A stretch of DNA of 64,000 nucleotides from Linnemannia hyalina (GCA_019671135.1 JAHRHY010000015.1:620001-684000); one strand, 5' to 3'; counted from the first letter of the stretch, positions 34,760-48,073 are shown. The notes: generated by a model from the letters alone, not told the origin. Made by a program: numbers and translations.

Positions 34760-37729
34760 ATGGTCGTCATCAACTCGGCTCTCCTCGCCAAAAAGTTCCC
34801 ACAGCTGCCCGCTCATGATGTCGACGACCTCGTGAATCAATTCCGGTAAGTCCATTGGCTTGCACCCTCGAAAGAGGGAATGCCGCCTTAACACTCAATC
34901 ACTTTGCATCCTTAAGGTCGAGTGAGCGTGAGAGAATGACAGAAGTACAGACCAAAAACTCATGCATTTTTATCTTTCCTCTCTTCTTATTATACTTGAC
35001 AGTCGCTTCGATATTGATGGACGTGGCCAGATTGACCAGAAGGACCTTGTCAAGGTCATCCAAGAGATTGGAGAGGGACAGTCTTATGACCAGATTCGCG
35101 CTACCATCAAGGCTGTTGATATTAATGCTACCGGCAAGGTAGAAGTCGACGAGTTCCTCGAGGTAAGCAAAGCAAGCAAGCAATTGAGCACGCAATCATG
35201 AATGCAGGCAACTACAAAAGGATCACCTGGTCAGCTGTACCTCAATTCCTTCGTGGCGATAAGAAAGCGGGAGAAACACCAGCAGGAAGTACAGTGTGGT
35301 TAAGAAACAACAAACGATACTATAACAAAAACAGAGAGAAGGGCCATTGTGTGGCCTGACCACTTCTTATGGGAAAAGAGGAGATTGAGGTGAGGTGGAA
35401 ATATGACTTCCCGGCGACATCATCTGAGCTACCGTTTTATTTCCTTTTTACTGACGTCTTTACATCTCTTCTTTTTTCGGTCCTTTATTTGTGTATCTGC
35501 TGTTGTCATAAACCAACAAAATAGATCGTGTCAAAGTTGCGCGAGGGAGGCGGCAATCACCAGACCTCGGGCAAGAAGGTGATCCAAGTCAAGGGTGCCA
35601 ACAACAACATTACCCACTCCATGAACGATGACGAGCGTTCCGAGTTCACAGCCCACATCAACTCGGTCTTGGCCGGTGATTTGCATATCGGCGACCGGAT
35701 CCCCATCCCCACCCACACCATGCAAGTCTTTGACGAGTGCAGAGGTAACGTAACTTGTTTTTTTCGTCGATTGCGAAGTATTTTTTCTCTTTTCTGTCCA
35801 TCATGTCCAAAATGGGGGGTAAACTTTTTTGCGGTCATCTGCCCGGAACATATGGCAATGACAGTCGCTGTGTCACCCGTCTGGATCTCTCTCGGGGAAT
35901 TGAACAAGCCAACATCTCAGGTTACTTATTTTTTTGCAGCAGCAACCTTGCTAACTCGAGGTTTCCCTTCTCCTTTTACAACACACAGATGGTCTCCTTC
36001 TGTGTAAGCTCATCAACGACTCTGTGCCAGACACCATCGATGAGCGTGTCTTGAACGTCAAGAACAAGCTTTCCAACTTCCAGATCATCGAGAACAACAA
36101 CGTCGCCATCAACTCTGCCAAGGCTATCGGATGCAGTATCGTCAACATTGGACCCCAGGATATCATGGATGGACGTGAGCACTTGATTCTGGGTCTCATC
36201 TGGCAAATCATCAAGGCTGGTCTCTTGTCCAAGATCGATATTCGTCTTCATCCCGAGTTGTACCGTCTCTTGGAGGAGGATGAGTCTCTGGAGAAGTTCC
36301 TTCGCCTTCCCCCAGAGCAGATTTTGTTGAGATGGTTCAACTACCACTTGAAGGCTGCAGGATGGCACCGCACGTAAGTGTCTTTTTGTTGTCCTTCCAA
36401 CTTCTTTGGTGTTCTAAACAACATTTCGCTCTCACATTCTTATTCTTGTCGATTAACCTCTTTGCTTTAATTGATATTTTTGGGCGCTCTTATCATATAG
36501 TGTCAACAACTTTAGTACGGATGTCAAGGATGGAGAGAACTACACTGTCTTGCTCAACCAATTGGCTCCCGATCTCTGCTCCAGGGCCCCTCTTCGCGAG
36601 AACGACCTCTTCTCTCGCGCCGAGCAGGTTCTTCAGAACGCCGAGAAACTCAACTGCCGCAAATATCTCTCACCCCAGTCTCTCGTCGCCGGTAACCCCA
36701 AGTTGAACTTGGCCTTTGTCGCTAACCTGTTTAATACCCACCCCGGCCTTGACCCTCTGGAGGAGGTTGAACGCCCAGAGTTGCCTGATGTTGAGGGTGA
36801 TCGTGAAGCCAGAGGTACAGTACCACTATCCACATTCTTGTTTATCTTTCAATTGCGCCTTGCCGAGGATGTTTTACTAATGGGATGTTAATTTTGCTCA
36901 TGCTCTCTTGCAAAACTCGATTTTTCATCTTATATATAGTTTTCGCTCTTTGGCTCAACAGTTTGGATGTGGATCCATTTGTCAACAACCTGTATGTGGA
37001 TCTTCAGGATGGCACCATCTTGTTGCAAGCCTTTGACAAGATGCACCCCGGCATTGTTGACTGGAAGCGTGTGACACGCAGGCTGCCTTTGAACCGCTTC
37101 AAGCAGGTCGAGAACACCAACTATGCCATCATGATTGGCCAGCACCTCCGCTACACCTTGGTCAACATGCAGGGAGCTGATATCGTTGACGGAAGCCCCA
37201 CATTGACATTGGGACTTGTCTGGCAGATGATGCGCGAGAACGTGACACAGACGATGAAGAAGTTGTCCAAGTCTGGCAGGGATATTACCGACATGGAGAT
37301 GATTCGCTGGGCCAACGAGGCTGTCCAGCGTGGCGGCAAGACGAGCAAGGTCAGCAGTTTCAAGGACTCTTCGTTCAAGACTGGAGTCTTTGTGTGCGAT
37401 GTCTTGAACGGGGTCCGTCCCGGATCGATCGATTATGCTATGGTTTCTCGCGGTACCAACCTCGAGGATGCCAAGCTTAATGCCAAGTACGCCATTTCCG
37501 TCGCCAGAAAGATCGGTGCCGTCATCTTTGTCTTGCCCGAGGATATTATCGAGTGCCGTGCTAAGCTTGTAAGTCATTGGCGTCCTTTTCTCTGTCTTCC
37601 CATTGTTCTTGTTTATTGTTTTGACGAATGCTTTACTCACTTCTGCACGTTCCATTTCATTGCGTATATTTCTAGATTTTGACCTTTATCGGTTCGTTGA
37701 TGGCTATCGATGCTGCTGGCAAGGCATAG
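34760..37729 (+). CDS. SAC6: Fimbrin (plastin), actin-bundling protein
   Basis: Seven exons (34760-34845, 35003-35162, 35525-35744, 35989-36373, 36501-36814, 36940-37568, 37676-37729) join in frame to 615 aa; yeast Sac6 is 642. Two N-terminal EF-hands (FDIDGRGQIDQKDL and VDINATGKVEVDEFLE) precede four calponin-homology domains in two actin-binding modules. Typical CH signatures are DGLLLCKLIN, NIGPQDIMDGREHLILGLIWQII, DIVDGSPTLTLGLVWQMM and FVLPEDIIE. The protein cross-links actin filaments in endocytic patches and cables. The second EF loop is weaker than the first (Asn-Ala-Thr at 3-5), so calcium control may be reduced. Poly(A) signal AATAAA at 37749-37754. It converges on the ZFAND2-like gene with 209 bp between the stops. 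Confidence 0.96.
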
Positions 37730-37938
37730 GGGCATCTCTTTTTGCTGTAATAAATACATTCAACATCGCTTTTTGTTCCGAATCTTGTGCAATGTTTCGG
37801 GCAACAGCACTAGCGCGACCGTTGCAAACTTTTTTTCCTCAGGCACGCGATGTCAATGATGTCAATAGTCGGCGCACTGCCGTTTGTTATTAAGGGTAAC
37901 GAGGCTGGTCTGCCTTTGAACTTGAAGAGAGGTCTAAT

Positions 37939-38752
37939 CTATGAGATGATGCACTTGTCCTTGTCCTTCTTCCCCGCAGACGAGGATTGTCTAGACTGCG
38001 ATTGTGTGTTACTGTTGTTGTTGTTTGCTCTCTGTTGTGCTGCCGCCGCTGCTCTTGCGTTCCTTGCCGCATTCGCCGCCTTCAACGACCAATTATTGTT
38101 GTTGTTGTTACTGTTGTTGTTATTGTTGTTCCCGTTTGACGCAGTTCCGTTTGGTTTCTTGGCAGCCCCATTCCCGTTCCCGTTTCCTGAAGGTCGCCCA
38201 GACGGACTGCAAGCATGATCAGTCTCCAATCGATGCTTAAGACAATAATTCAACCGACAACTCTGACAGACAATCGGAATGGCCGACCGATTCTTGCACC
38301 CCTTGGCGTTACATGAGTTTGTATAGATTGGTTTTGAGGTGGTGGTGGCAGGTTCGGGGCAACCGGCGGCGATATGTTGTTCCATGCGGAGGTTTGGGTT
38401 TTCGCCTCGTTTCACGGGGACGGGTTTGTCGCAGAGGGGGCAGATGGGGACTCGTTGGTCCTGTTGAGTTGCTGCTTCTTTGTTGGGGCATTGGTGGCCT
38501 TCTAGTCTCCAGTGGTCCTGGCTATGAAGAGAAAGAGGGAGTGAGAGAAAGGAATGGTGGTAAGTTAACTGTAGTTTAAAGCGTAGAGTGTCATCCAATT
38601 ATTATTTTTGGCGGGAAGCCTCTGTGCGTCGCAAGGTGGGAAAGAAGGACATACCAGTAGATCTGTTTGCAGTATTGGCAGGTGAAGGGGAGAAAGTCGA
38701 GCTGGGAGCACGTTGTGTCTGAGCAGTGCTTTCCGATAGAGGGCAGTTCCAT
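37939..38752 (-). CDS. AN1-type zinc-finger protein, ZFAND2/AIRAPL-like, with CaaX end
   Basis: Two exons, 38752-38655 and 38521-37939, 226 aa. The N-terminus MELPSIGKHCSDTTCSQLDF and the Cys/His spacing match ZFAND2 proteins (animal MEFPDLGKHCS...): two AN1 fingers, the second around YTNSCNAKGCKN to YCLKHR. Animal and yeast (Cuz1) members deliver ubiquitinated substrates to p97/Cdc48 and the proteasome under proteotoxic or arsenite stress. After the fingers come a Gly/Asn region with poly-Asn runs, an Ala-rich helix and a Ser/Gln tail, ending KKDKDKCIIS. CIIS is a CaaX prenylation box after a basic stretch. Mammalian AIRAPL (ZFAND2B) is likewise prenylated and ER-attached, unlike AIRAP. No ubiquitin-interacting motif is obvious. 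Confidence 0.9.
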
Positions 38753-39997
38753 GGTTATCTTTTGGTGGGAGCGGTTGGTTCGTTGGTTGAGTGGGCGAAG
38801 ATGTGTAAAAGTGAGTTGGGTTACCGAGAGTTGGAGGTTGAAGAGCAAGAAGAGAGAATGAAAAAGTGAGGAGAGAATGTAAAGTGTGAATGAAGGCTGT
38901 GGGCAGATGGAATGTGAATTGAGGTCTGATGAAGAGTGAATGAGGGCAGTTGATGAAAAGAAGGAGGAAAAGGAGGAGGGGTCTGTCCTTTTATTAGCGT
39001 TGGAGGCTGGTTCCTGGAGAAAGAGGGGTTGCGTAAGACGGAGACGAAGAAAGACACAGACAAAGACGACGGGACTTGCGTGGAGTGGACGAGTACGACA
39101 GTCGGTTTCTCTTGCTTCTCTTGGTCAGCAGCAGCGAGAAGGCCACAGAACAAAGGGCTTTGCCCTTTCTCGCTTGCTCAGTATTTCCTCACCAAGATAT
39201 CTCTCACCCAAATTGCCAAAATGACGTAAAAGTAATTTATAGCAAACACTACTTCCTTGCTCAATTGCTTTTTTTTTTTGCATTTGGAAGCGTTGCCTTT
39301 CGTTCCGTAGGGCATCAAGCCGAAGTCTTTGTTCTTGTTCTTTTCCGGCATCCCAGGTTGGCATCCCCCTACTTCCCCCCTTTCCTTCTGGCATCTCTTT
39401 GCCCTTTTTATTCTTGCATTATCACAAGCGCAGCGTAACCCTGCAGACAACATCCAACCGACCAACAACAGCAACAATAGCAGCAGCAACAAACCCATCA
39501 CGCCCACTCCACCAACGGCTCTTTCTATTTACTTTTTGTCATCCTTGTCTTATCAGCCAGAAAAGACTGCCTCCCTTTCTCTTCTCTTTCAGCACTTCCT
39601 CCCCACATTGTCCGCCTGCCTTGTGTTCTTAACTGCCATCAACAACTACAGCGACAACTACAGCAGTAGCAATAAATATCTCAGACCGGCAGACACCCTC
39701 ACAGGTATACAACAAGCAAGCAGCATACAACAACTGCGACACCACTCCTTTCACTCCAACTCCTTCCATACGCACACACACACTCTCTCTCTCATTCTCT
39801 CTTTCATATCCCTTACTTCAATCTACCCCTTCCATCCCCGCCTCCTTCCTCCCCGCCATCACTCCTTTACACCCTCCCACTCTTTCCACTCACCTCACCA
39901 ACAACCAGTCAATAACACTATTTTTACACCTTCTCCTTCTCTCACTCTCACCAACTAGCCCACCCTCCTATCACACACAACAAAAAAGAGACTCATC
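38753..39997. other. Intergenic between divergent ZFAND2-like and sulfotransferase-like genes
   Basis: GA-rich near ZFAND2 (38820-39080), then an extended CT/CA-rich leader (39420-39995) before the sulfotransferase-like gene. The leader includes a CAGGTAT site at about 39702-39708 that could be a 5'UTR intron donor. No coding frame with support. Confidence 0.45.
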
Positions 39998-42345
39998 ATG
40001 CCTCGCATGCGCAGGATTGCACTAGTGTGTTGCTTCCTCTCCATCTGTCTGGTCATTGTTGTCCGCCTACCCTCAAGACATCTGCTGTATGGAATTCTCG
40101 AACAAGACCCACACGATGCGGAACGTATTATGATGGAGAGATATGCTCACAGTCTCCAGTTCAAGGGTAAAGTCAGGATAAAGTCTCTCGCCACGGCTCT
40201 TGAGGACGATCGCAGCGATGACATTGAACTCCTGCCCAAGAAATTGACAAAGAAGGAGCGAAGCACCACCGTCTACTTCCCTCCTGCCTGCAAGAACGGG
40301 CGCCACTGGCAGATCTGTAAAAAGATCGTTCCCAGCTTCATGATTGCCGGTGCTGAGCACAGCGGCGCCGACGTTCTCTACGAGGCCTTCCGGACCCACC
40401 CCCAGGTGTGGGACCTGGTCAAGTCGAACGAGATGTATGAAAGGTAACCCAACGTATTCATATCCTTACCCATTCATTCATTCACCATCCATGCATGAAC
40501 GAACGAACGAGCGAGCGAGCAAGTGATAAAAAAAGAACTGAAGTATGAACAGCCCCGAATCCCCGCTCAACCACCACAACCACTATCTTCAAATCTTTCT
40601 ATCCATCCCTCTCACTTCCTCCCTTCGCCTCATCCTTCCTTTATCCCATCGTTTGTCTCTCTTTCAATTTGCACGATATATGATGGCGTATTTGTTTACG
40701 AGAGTGTTACTTTGCATGGTGAAATGTGTGCGACACAAACACAAAGCACGCTCACGCTCCGAGCTGACGCCTTTTTCTTAACACTCTTTTTTTCTCTTCT
40801 CTTCGCTCTTTGTCTTTTGCAGGACTGGAAATGCTTCAATGCTGGAAATGCCAGAGAACCAGGAGACGCCCTTCTTTGGATCTCGGAGCTACAACGACCT
40901 CGACCCAGCCACAAAGAACTTGGAGTGGTACCTCCAGTACTTCCCCTCCATCAAGGACATCCCCATCACCTCCCACAACCCAGTGCTTTCAGGAGAGTCG
41001 GTCCCTCACATCCAGCACTATGGTCTTGGACACGTCAACATGGACCATCAGGAACAGTCCCAGAACAACCAAAAGATTCTTGTCGGCGAGTGCGCCCCAA
41101 GCTATCTTCACATGGACGGCGCCAGCAAGAGGATCGCAAGCACCATGCCAGAAATCAAGGCTGTCTTCATCTTCCGCGACCCAATCGATCGCGCCTATCT
41201 TAACTATCTGGAGCAGAGTAAGTGGTTGCCAGAATGTCGTTATGGTTCGGCTCTCCCATGGACACATTCTCATCACACTGGTCTCTTTATTGTTGTTTGG
41301 AATTGCTGTTATCAAGCAAGAGCACAACGCTAACGACGTCTTGTTGACCCGTACTTTACCATTTAGAGCAATACGCCGCTGGATATAGTTTCGAGGAGAT
41401 CGTTGCGGAAGAACTTTTGATTCTCAAGGAGTGTATCGCACGTCCAGGAAGCAAAAAGTGGACCGAGTTCTTGAAGTGTCATTCAGAGGAGGCCACCAAG
41501 AGTAAGTGTGATCCGACCCTGAAAAAAATGATGGCTGTTGCTCCCTGTCTTTCCCCTCTTGTATTCTGTCAGGGGTTAGATGACTCCTTGCCTAATTTCT
41601 AACAATATTGCTCCTCCTACTACTGTTTGATTATCACAGCCGCCAAGAGGATGGCTCTTCCCAACCGACCTAGGTCCAGCAACGCCAGAGGTAAAATTTC
41701 ATTCGAGTACACCAGTGCCCACGTTTCATCATGGGCTTTTTGTCCGAAAGTGAGGGAGTACCAAGCGGGCGGTCTTTGTTTTTATTCAGTCATACTAATA
41801 ACGTCTGTTTCCTTTAATTAGATCCACCTGCACCATTGCTCAATTTGATTGTCAAGGGTCTCTACTATTCTCAGCTGCACGAATTTGTCAAGTACGTGCC
41901 ATTTACCAAGATTTTGGTGCTGAGGACAGAGGATCTCTACAACAAAAAATCGACCGTTTCGACCATGGTCCGTCTGTCGCACTTTCTGAACCTCGACCCC
42001 GCTCCGTTCATGAACTTTCCAATTGAGATCGGAACGGACCCAATGGCACCACTTCGACATGGAGGCGCAGGGTACAACAAGGTCTTTGGGTCTAACGGAA
42101 TTATGATTCAGGATGAGGAGGATTTGTTGACGATGAACGACGATCCCGAGCTCGAGTACGAACGCAGAGGACCCTCAGGCTCGACTGGCTCGTTGCCACA
42201 GCAGGTCTTTTCCGATCCACCTCTGGAGTTGGCAACTCGGTTCCGTTTGCAACGGGTCTTTGAGCCATTCAACCAAAAGCTGGTTGATATGTTTGAGCAT
42301 CGACAGGACTTTCCAGGATGGGAGTATGATGTGGATCGCGGATAA
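39998..42345 (+). CDS. Type II Golgi membrane sulfotransferase-like protein
   Basis: Five exons, 39998-40443, 40823-41217, 41367-41501, 41640-41690 and 41822-42345, give 516 aa. A short basic N-terminus and one hydrophobic segment (~7-23) make a type II signal anchor. The fold of carbohydrate sulfotransferases (heparan-sulfate type) is recognisable: a first strand-loop-helix VPSFMIAGAEHSGADVLYEAF (113-131), GECAPSYLHM, and the 3'-phosphate strand KAVFIFRDPIDRAYLNYLE (261-279). Two PAPS contacts differ from the usual pattern: the loop lacks the Lys of KxGT, and Leu replaces the Ser of RxxSxY. It may therefore be a diverged or inactive member. Donor PAPS and a glycan acceptor are expected from the family only. 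Intron 1 holds a (GAAC/GAGC)n run at 40498-40521. Confidence 0.75.
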
Positions 42346-42776
42346 AAAAAGCCCCGCCGGATATTAGTGAAGGCAACGCAAGATACCGAGACAAAATTCA
42401 TAACATATGCGCATCCTATAGACAGCCCAAAAACAATATGACATTCTCTCTCTCTCCCTTTATTCTCGCCTTCCTCGGCACTATTATCTTTATTTATCCT
42501 CTATCATGCGCACGTTCTCGCATGCCAATCCACGAGCACACATACCATTCTTTCAGTATCATTCCATAGTAATCTCAGTAAACGCGTTCTAAGAAAAAAA
42601 AACTCCCGAGGCGTCCATTGTGCATTCGTTGATAGTCCACGTGATCTAAGCGAGTACTGCAAGCACCAACAATTTCGCCAATTACAAGTGATAAGGAATC
42701 AACTGCGATCATTTCTATCTCTTCTTATCAACTTTTTTTTTTTTTTCTTCTCCAAACAACCAACAGTGCCTCCACC
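42346..42776 (+). promoter_or_regulatory. Promoter region of the PFK-2/FBPase-2 gene
   Basis: The left part is the 3' flank of the sulfotransferase-like gene. A perfect E-box CACGTG lies at 42638-42643, 134 bp before the start codon, followed by a T14 run at 42733-42746 in the leader. Confidence 0.5.
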
Positions 42777-45700
42777 ATGCAGAAAGATCCCCTTCCATTC
42801 ACAAGCCCTCTTCTCATCACAGGCGGAACAAGACCAACTGCAGTCTCCATCCCCTCCGCAGCCTTAGCTGCTGCGACAACACGCGCCACTGCCAACAACT
42901 CAAACAACTTACCCCTCGGGAACGGAGTCTATGCACCTCCGCAATCACAATCACTTCCTCCAACCCAACTAACACCTCTCACCCCCGCTGAACACTTATC
43001 AGTCTCGGCATTCAGGCGGAGGAGTCTCTGCTCGATCGATCAGCCAGGCGTCGTCATGACCAGACTGCCACAAGGTATGTTTGCTCATTCCCTCATTCAC
43101 AAAGGAAAAAAAGGCCTCAACAAAGAGTGAAAACAAAAAAGTGTTCTTTATTGTTGTGATTATTTGGGGACGAAGGATGAGTAGGGTGCGTGCACGGTCA
43201 ACGATTGTTGACTCCTTTTTGTCACTCATACAGATTTTGTCGTCGTCTTTTTTTAACACCTTGTTTTTCTTGCTGTATCCATTAGAGCTCGAAGAGAGTC
43301 AACATGAGTTTGGATCAAAGCTAGTTGTTATCATGGGTAAGAACTTCTGCCTGTTCCCTGTCGCTGCAGAAAGCAAAGAACCTACTTTTATTGTGTCAGC
43401 GGACCACCTATCGTTCGATACTTAACATACACAAACACACACGCATATCTTTTCCTCTCCTTTTTTTTTCTTTCTTTTGCTTATAGTGGGGTTGCCCGCG
43501 CGAGGCAAGAGCTATTTGGTCAAGAAGCTGCAGCGCTATCTGACGTGGCTGCAGTACGACACCAAGGTAAAGAGAATAATGCACACAGAAAAAAAAATCA
43601 TAATGCAAAAAGGACAAAGATAAGGCAGCGATCTGTGGGTCGAAGAACACAAGATGAAGAGAGGAGAAGGGAGGAATGGATCGGATGACGCCCGCACTTT
43701 TTGGCCAGTACTTTTATTTGTTTTGTTTTGTGCGCTCTCACTTTTTGCGCACCCCCTCCCCACTGATAAGGACAGGACAAAAAAATTACGAGAGCTTTTG
43801 GCATGGGAAAACTGGGCCAACGAAAGGCTAGAGGTCAAGTGGCGCCCCATGGATCGGATTGGACTGAACAGGACAGGAGTACAACAAGCAAGAACAGCAA
43901 CATCCTTTGTGTCATCAGCATCGCCAGCCAACAACCGACGAGCACTAACAACAGCGAGACAGTGGCGATTGGACAAGGACATGGCAAACGCGGAGAACTT
44001 TAATATCATTTTCGTTGTTATTGTTCTTTGTGGAGTGGGTTGATTTTGTGGATCAGTCTCGGCGCTATCTTTATGAGGGAGGGAAGAAGGGGAAGGGAGG
44101 GGAGAAGATGGGAAGATAAAGGCCTGTTGCATAACTGCGCTTTCAGAAACAAACGCCTGTTCTCTCTCGGTCGGATGTTCTTTGGATCCAACAGTGAACA
44201 TTCTTCTCCCACTTTGCTTCTTTGGTCATCCCCTTTTTCCTGGTCTTCATCTTCATCATATTACGACGTCTCTTCTTTTTCCCTTGCCACCTCTAACTTA
44301 CAAAATCATGTTTTTTTTGGTGCGTTTCTCTCTGGCAATTTTGCCGAACAGGTGTTCAATGTTGGTAATCGACGCAGAATCGCATCGAAGGGCGACAACA
44401 GGAATGGGACTAGTCACTCGCACGCCTTTTTCGATCCCAAGAACAAGGCGGCGAAGGAGATTCGAGATGAGCTAGCACTTGAGAGTCTGGAGGAACTGAT
44501 TGCATGGCTCAAGCAAGGAGGGCGCGTCGGTATTCATGGTACGACACACATTAGTCAATTATCAATCGCTCATCATCCCACTCCCCTCCCTGTTTCTTTT
44601 ATCAGTTTCACCCGCGCATCACATCATTTTCATATCTCTGTCCACACATATGCAATAGGGTCTCTGATCGTACCATCTAACATCTGCATTCTCTTCTATT
44701 TCTTGTGCTCATTTTTGCATGTGCGTGTGCTTGTGCATGTTTCTCGGTCGATTATCTCCTTTCTATATATTTAGATGCTACAAACTCATCGCGGGAGAGA
44801 AGGTACGATGACAGTTTGGATCAACAGGAACGGAACTCGAAGCAATGAATCATGAGTATCTGCATGGGATTCACATGCCATGTCCACATATATTTTTGCT
44901 CACTCGTCTCCGCCTCTTTTTCTCTGTTTCTCATTCATTTCGATCACTTTTCTTAGGAAACTGTTGTTGAATCGACTAGAACAAGAACCAAATTGCAGAG
45001 TGTTGTTCATTGAGTCAATATGTACGGATCCTGTCGTCTTGGCCCATAATCTTACCATGAAGCTGAGCTCACCGGATTACAAGGATATGGATGAGAGGCA
45101 AGCCAGGGAAGACTTTAGAAAGCGACTTGAAAACTATGAGCGTGCCTACCAGACTCTGGGCGAGGATGATGAAGAGGACGGAATCCAGTACTGCAAGCTT
45201 ATCAATGTCGGCAAAAAGGTAACGACGCCGACAAGCAAATGACGACTGCGGTGTTGCGTTTAGCTTCGAGAGATTTGGGAACCTTGGCTCGGAGATCTAA
45301 TCGCTATTCTTTTATAATATGCTTTGCTAGGTCATTGCATATAACATCCAAGGATATTTGGCGGGACAATGTATCTTTTACTTGATGAACTTTAACCTGT
45401 CACCACGGTGCATCTGGTTAACACGCCATGGCGAAAGTGTCGATAATATCGTCGGAAAGATTGGTAACGACGACTCCAGCTGCAAAACCACTGTTGTGGG
45501 AAAAAGACGAGTTGGAACTGAGAGTACAGATGGCTAATAACGTGGAATGCTTCTTGTTTTTCACACTTGCAATAGGTGGCGATGCACCATTGTCTGCACG
45601 AGGAAGGAGATATGGTGACTGTCTATCGCGGTTTATCAAACATCAAAGGCAGGAGAACGAAAAGTCACGGAGGGTTGAGGCCGATGCAGGGATGGCGATA

Positions 45701-46486
45701 TCTCCACATCGCGAGCGGACTGTCGCTGTGTGGACGAGTATGCTGACACGGACCAAGGAGACTGTCGAACGTTTTGACCCCAAGGAGTACGACATTAAAC
45801 ACATTCGATTCCTCAATGAGATCTATGCCGGTGAGTGCTTCTCTTTTTTGTTCATTGTGGATCAACTACGAGCTTTGCGTTGCGCATTGATTTCCACAGG
45901 AATTGTGATTGTTGACTGACTCTTGTGTCATATTTATTTTTCTACGGATAGGCATATGCGAAGGACTATCGTACACTCAAATTGAGAAGGAGTATCCTGA
46001 GGAGTTTGAGGCACGGAGAGTGAGCAAGTTATTCTACCGTTATCCAGGTATGCGACGCTTTTTTTTCCCTTTGTGCCAGTGACGCCGTGGTGTGCTGCGC
46101 ACTTTTACTTTTCTACGTTTTGAATAGTTACATCGACATTTGTTTGTGTAACATGTCCCTAGAATTCTTTGTCTGACGTTTTCTGTTTTACCTTCTTTCT
46201 GGCAGGGATGGGAGGAGAGTCGTACCTGGATGTGATTCAGAGACTGAACCCGTTGATTATTGAACTGGAGAGGATGACATCTGACGTGTTGATTGTGACG
46301 CACCGGGTGGTGCTCCGTATTCTGCTGGGATACTTGATGGACATTGACCGGTCCAAGATGCCAGAGATGGATGTTCATTTGCACACGTTGTACTGTGTTG
46401 AGCCCAAGCCCCATGGAACGGTTGTTAAGACGTACCGGTGGGACGAGGGACTTGATTGGTTTGTGGAAGCGCCTGTCGATAAGTAA
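42777..46486 (+). CDS. PFKFB: Bifunctional 6-phosphofructo-2-kinase/fructose-2,6-bisphosphatase
   Basis: Ten exons: 42777-43074, 43286-43336, 43487-43566, 44352-44538, 44775-44802, 44957-45218, 45331-45463, 45576-45830, 45952-46047, 46206-46486. They give 556 aa. After a ~100-residue Ser/Pro/Gln N-terminal tail comes the kinase half: P-loop GLPARGKS (118-125), TKVFNVGNRRR, DATNSSRERR, and the SSPDYKDMD substrate loop. The phosphatase half has RHGES with catalytic His335, IGGDAPLSARG, LNEIYAGICEGLSY with the acid Glu, and His496 in VTHRVVLR. Both halves look intact, unlike the yeast split of Pfk26 (kinase) and Fbp26 (phosphatase). The enzyme sets fructose-2,6-bisphosphate and so glycolysis versus gluconeogenesis, in the cytosol. 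Intron 3 is long (785 bp). Poly(A) signal at 46545-46550. Confidence 0.95.
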
Positions 46487-48073
46487 TATGTTTGCGGTTT
46501 TTTTTTGTCTTGCCTTCTCTGTTGTGTTTTTTTCTCATGAGTGAAATAAATTGTATACAGATTACATACAACTATGCGATGCATTGGCTGTTGACGGCTG
46601 TTGAAAACTACAAGGTTGAGGATGGGATGACCAAATAGAGACTTTGCGCCGATAGTCGGGACGCTGGAGTCAAAGAGGGAGCCTGTTGTTGCAGGGATAT
46701 ATATCGTGGCTGTTGACTTTGAATAAATCAAGATTCATCGACATACCTGCCGGTGCCACTGACAGCCAGCGTTGCGAATGCTCCTCCTCGGCTCTCACAT
46801 CACATCATCATTCAAAATATCGCTCGTTTTCCTTCCATGGAATTCGTTTTTCTCTTGAGATTGAAATACTTGGGGTAAAACTTTATGGCCATCGCATGGC
46901 GTGAACATGGCGCTAGGATAAAGTGGTGCTGGCATATTGAAACACCGTTTTCATTGTTGCTTCGTGTGGAGAACGTGGACCAGAATAGGCTATCCACAAT
47001 GAGAGAAAGTAGAACAAAGTGGCGCAAAGGCAACGGAGAAAAGAAGGAAGAAAACTTGTTCCTTCCTGTGCTCCATCCACTCTAGTGTTTGCACAAACTC
47101 TTTTGCTCCACGATTCCTACGATAATTTACTAAGAAAAAAAAGCGAAAGTCAATCGCGATCATTGTAGTCGTCATCGCTGCTCCTGTTTCGTTGCTAATT
47201 GCCTTCTGCAATCAATCGACCGGTTGAACTGTCACTCCCACTCCTGTCTCCTGCCCCCCCTTTTTTTCAAAGACCAATGCGGTTTTAGCTTTGCTCAAAT
47301 GTGTCAAATGAAGTTATCAATTGAGTCAAATGTCTCTGCTCCTCTCCTTTGACCCAATATCGTCATTCTCACTTTTCCTTCCTTTAGGCCAACGATCGTC
47401 GCAATAATGGGTCGGTTAGAAACCTCCCGCATGATGTGGCTGAGGATGGTAGTGGCTTGCCATCTATCCTTTTTTTTTTTTTTTTTTTTCTTACACACTG
47501 TGCCCCCTCTCTCCCCTTGTCTTCTTCTATCCCACCGTCTCCTCATTTTTCTTGTTTCCTAAAGGTTTTTCCTGGTACTTTTGTGTGGCCCTTTAAAATG
47601 GCCAATGTTTACTTTCTTGGGCTTTTTTTTTTTTGTTATGTCAGTTGAGCGCCTTTTTTGTCTATTTCTATTTTTGTGTAAATGGTGCTTTGGTGGTTTT
47701 TTTTTTTGGCGTTACAAGTCGTTCGTCGTTTGTGTTCGTGCTGCCTGGTGGTGCGCAGACATGGTCTGTGAGTGAACGGCGTGATTGAGCCAACAGTAAG
47801 AGGAGAGGAGGGGAAGAGTAAAAAAGAGAGGGAAAATGTCACTTGAAACTTTTGAACCCATGAACCCCAGGAGGCAAAAAAACAAAGGAGGCAAGGGGAT
47901 CAAGAGCCAGCAGTAAGGCTGACATGAAGGCAAAGGCATCATTATCAATGCAACAGTTTATCCCACGACTCCATCGATAACAGGAAAGATACCTCTTCGG
48001 CACTCGATTTGCAGAACTGTGTCAGTGTTTGATGAAAAGAATGGGAGAAAGTTCAAAAGGGGGGTGTGGGTGG

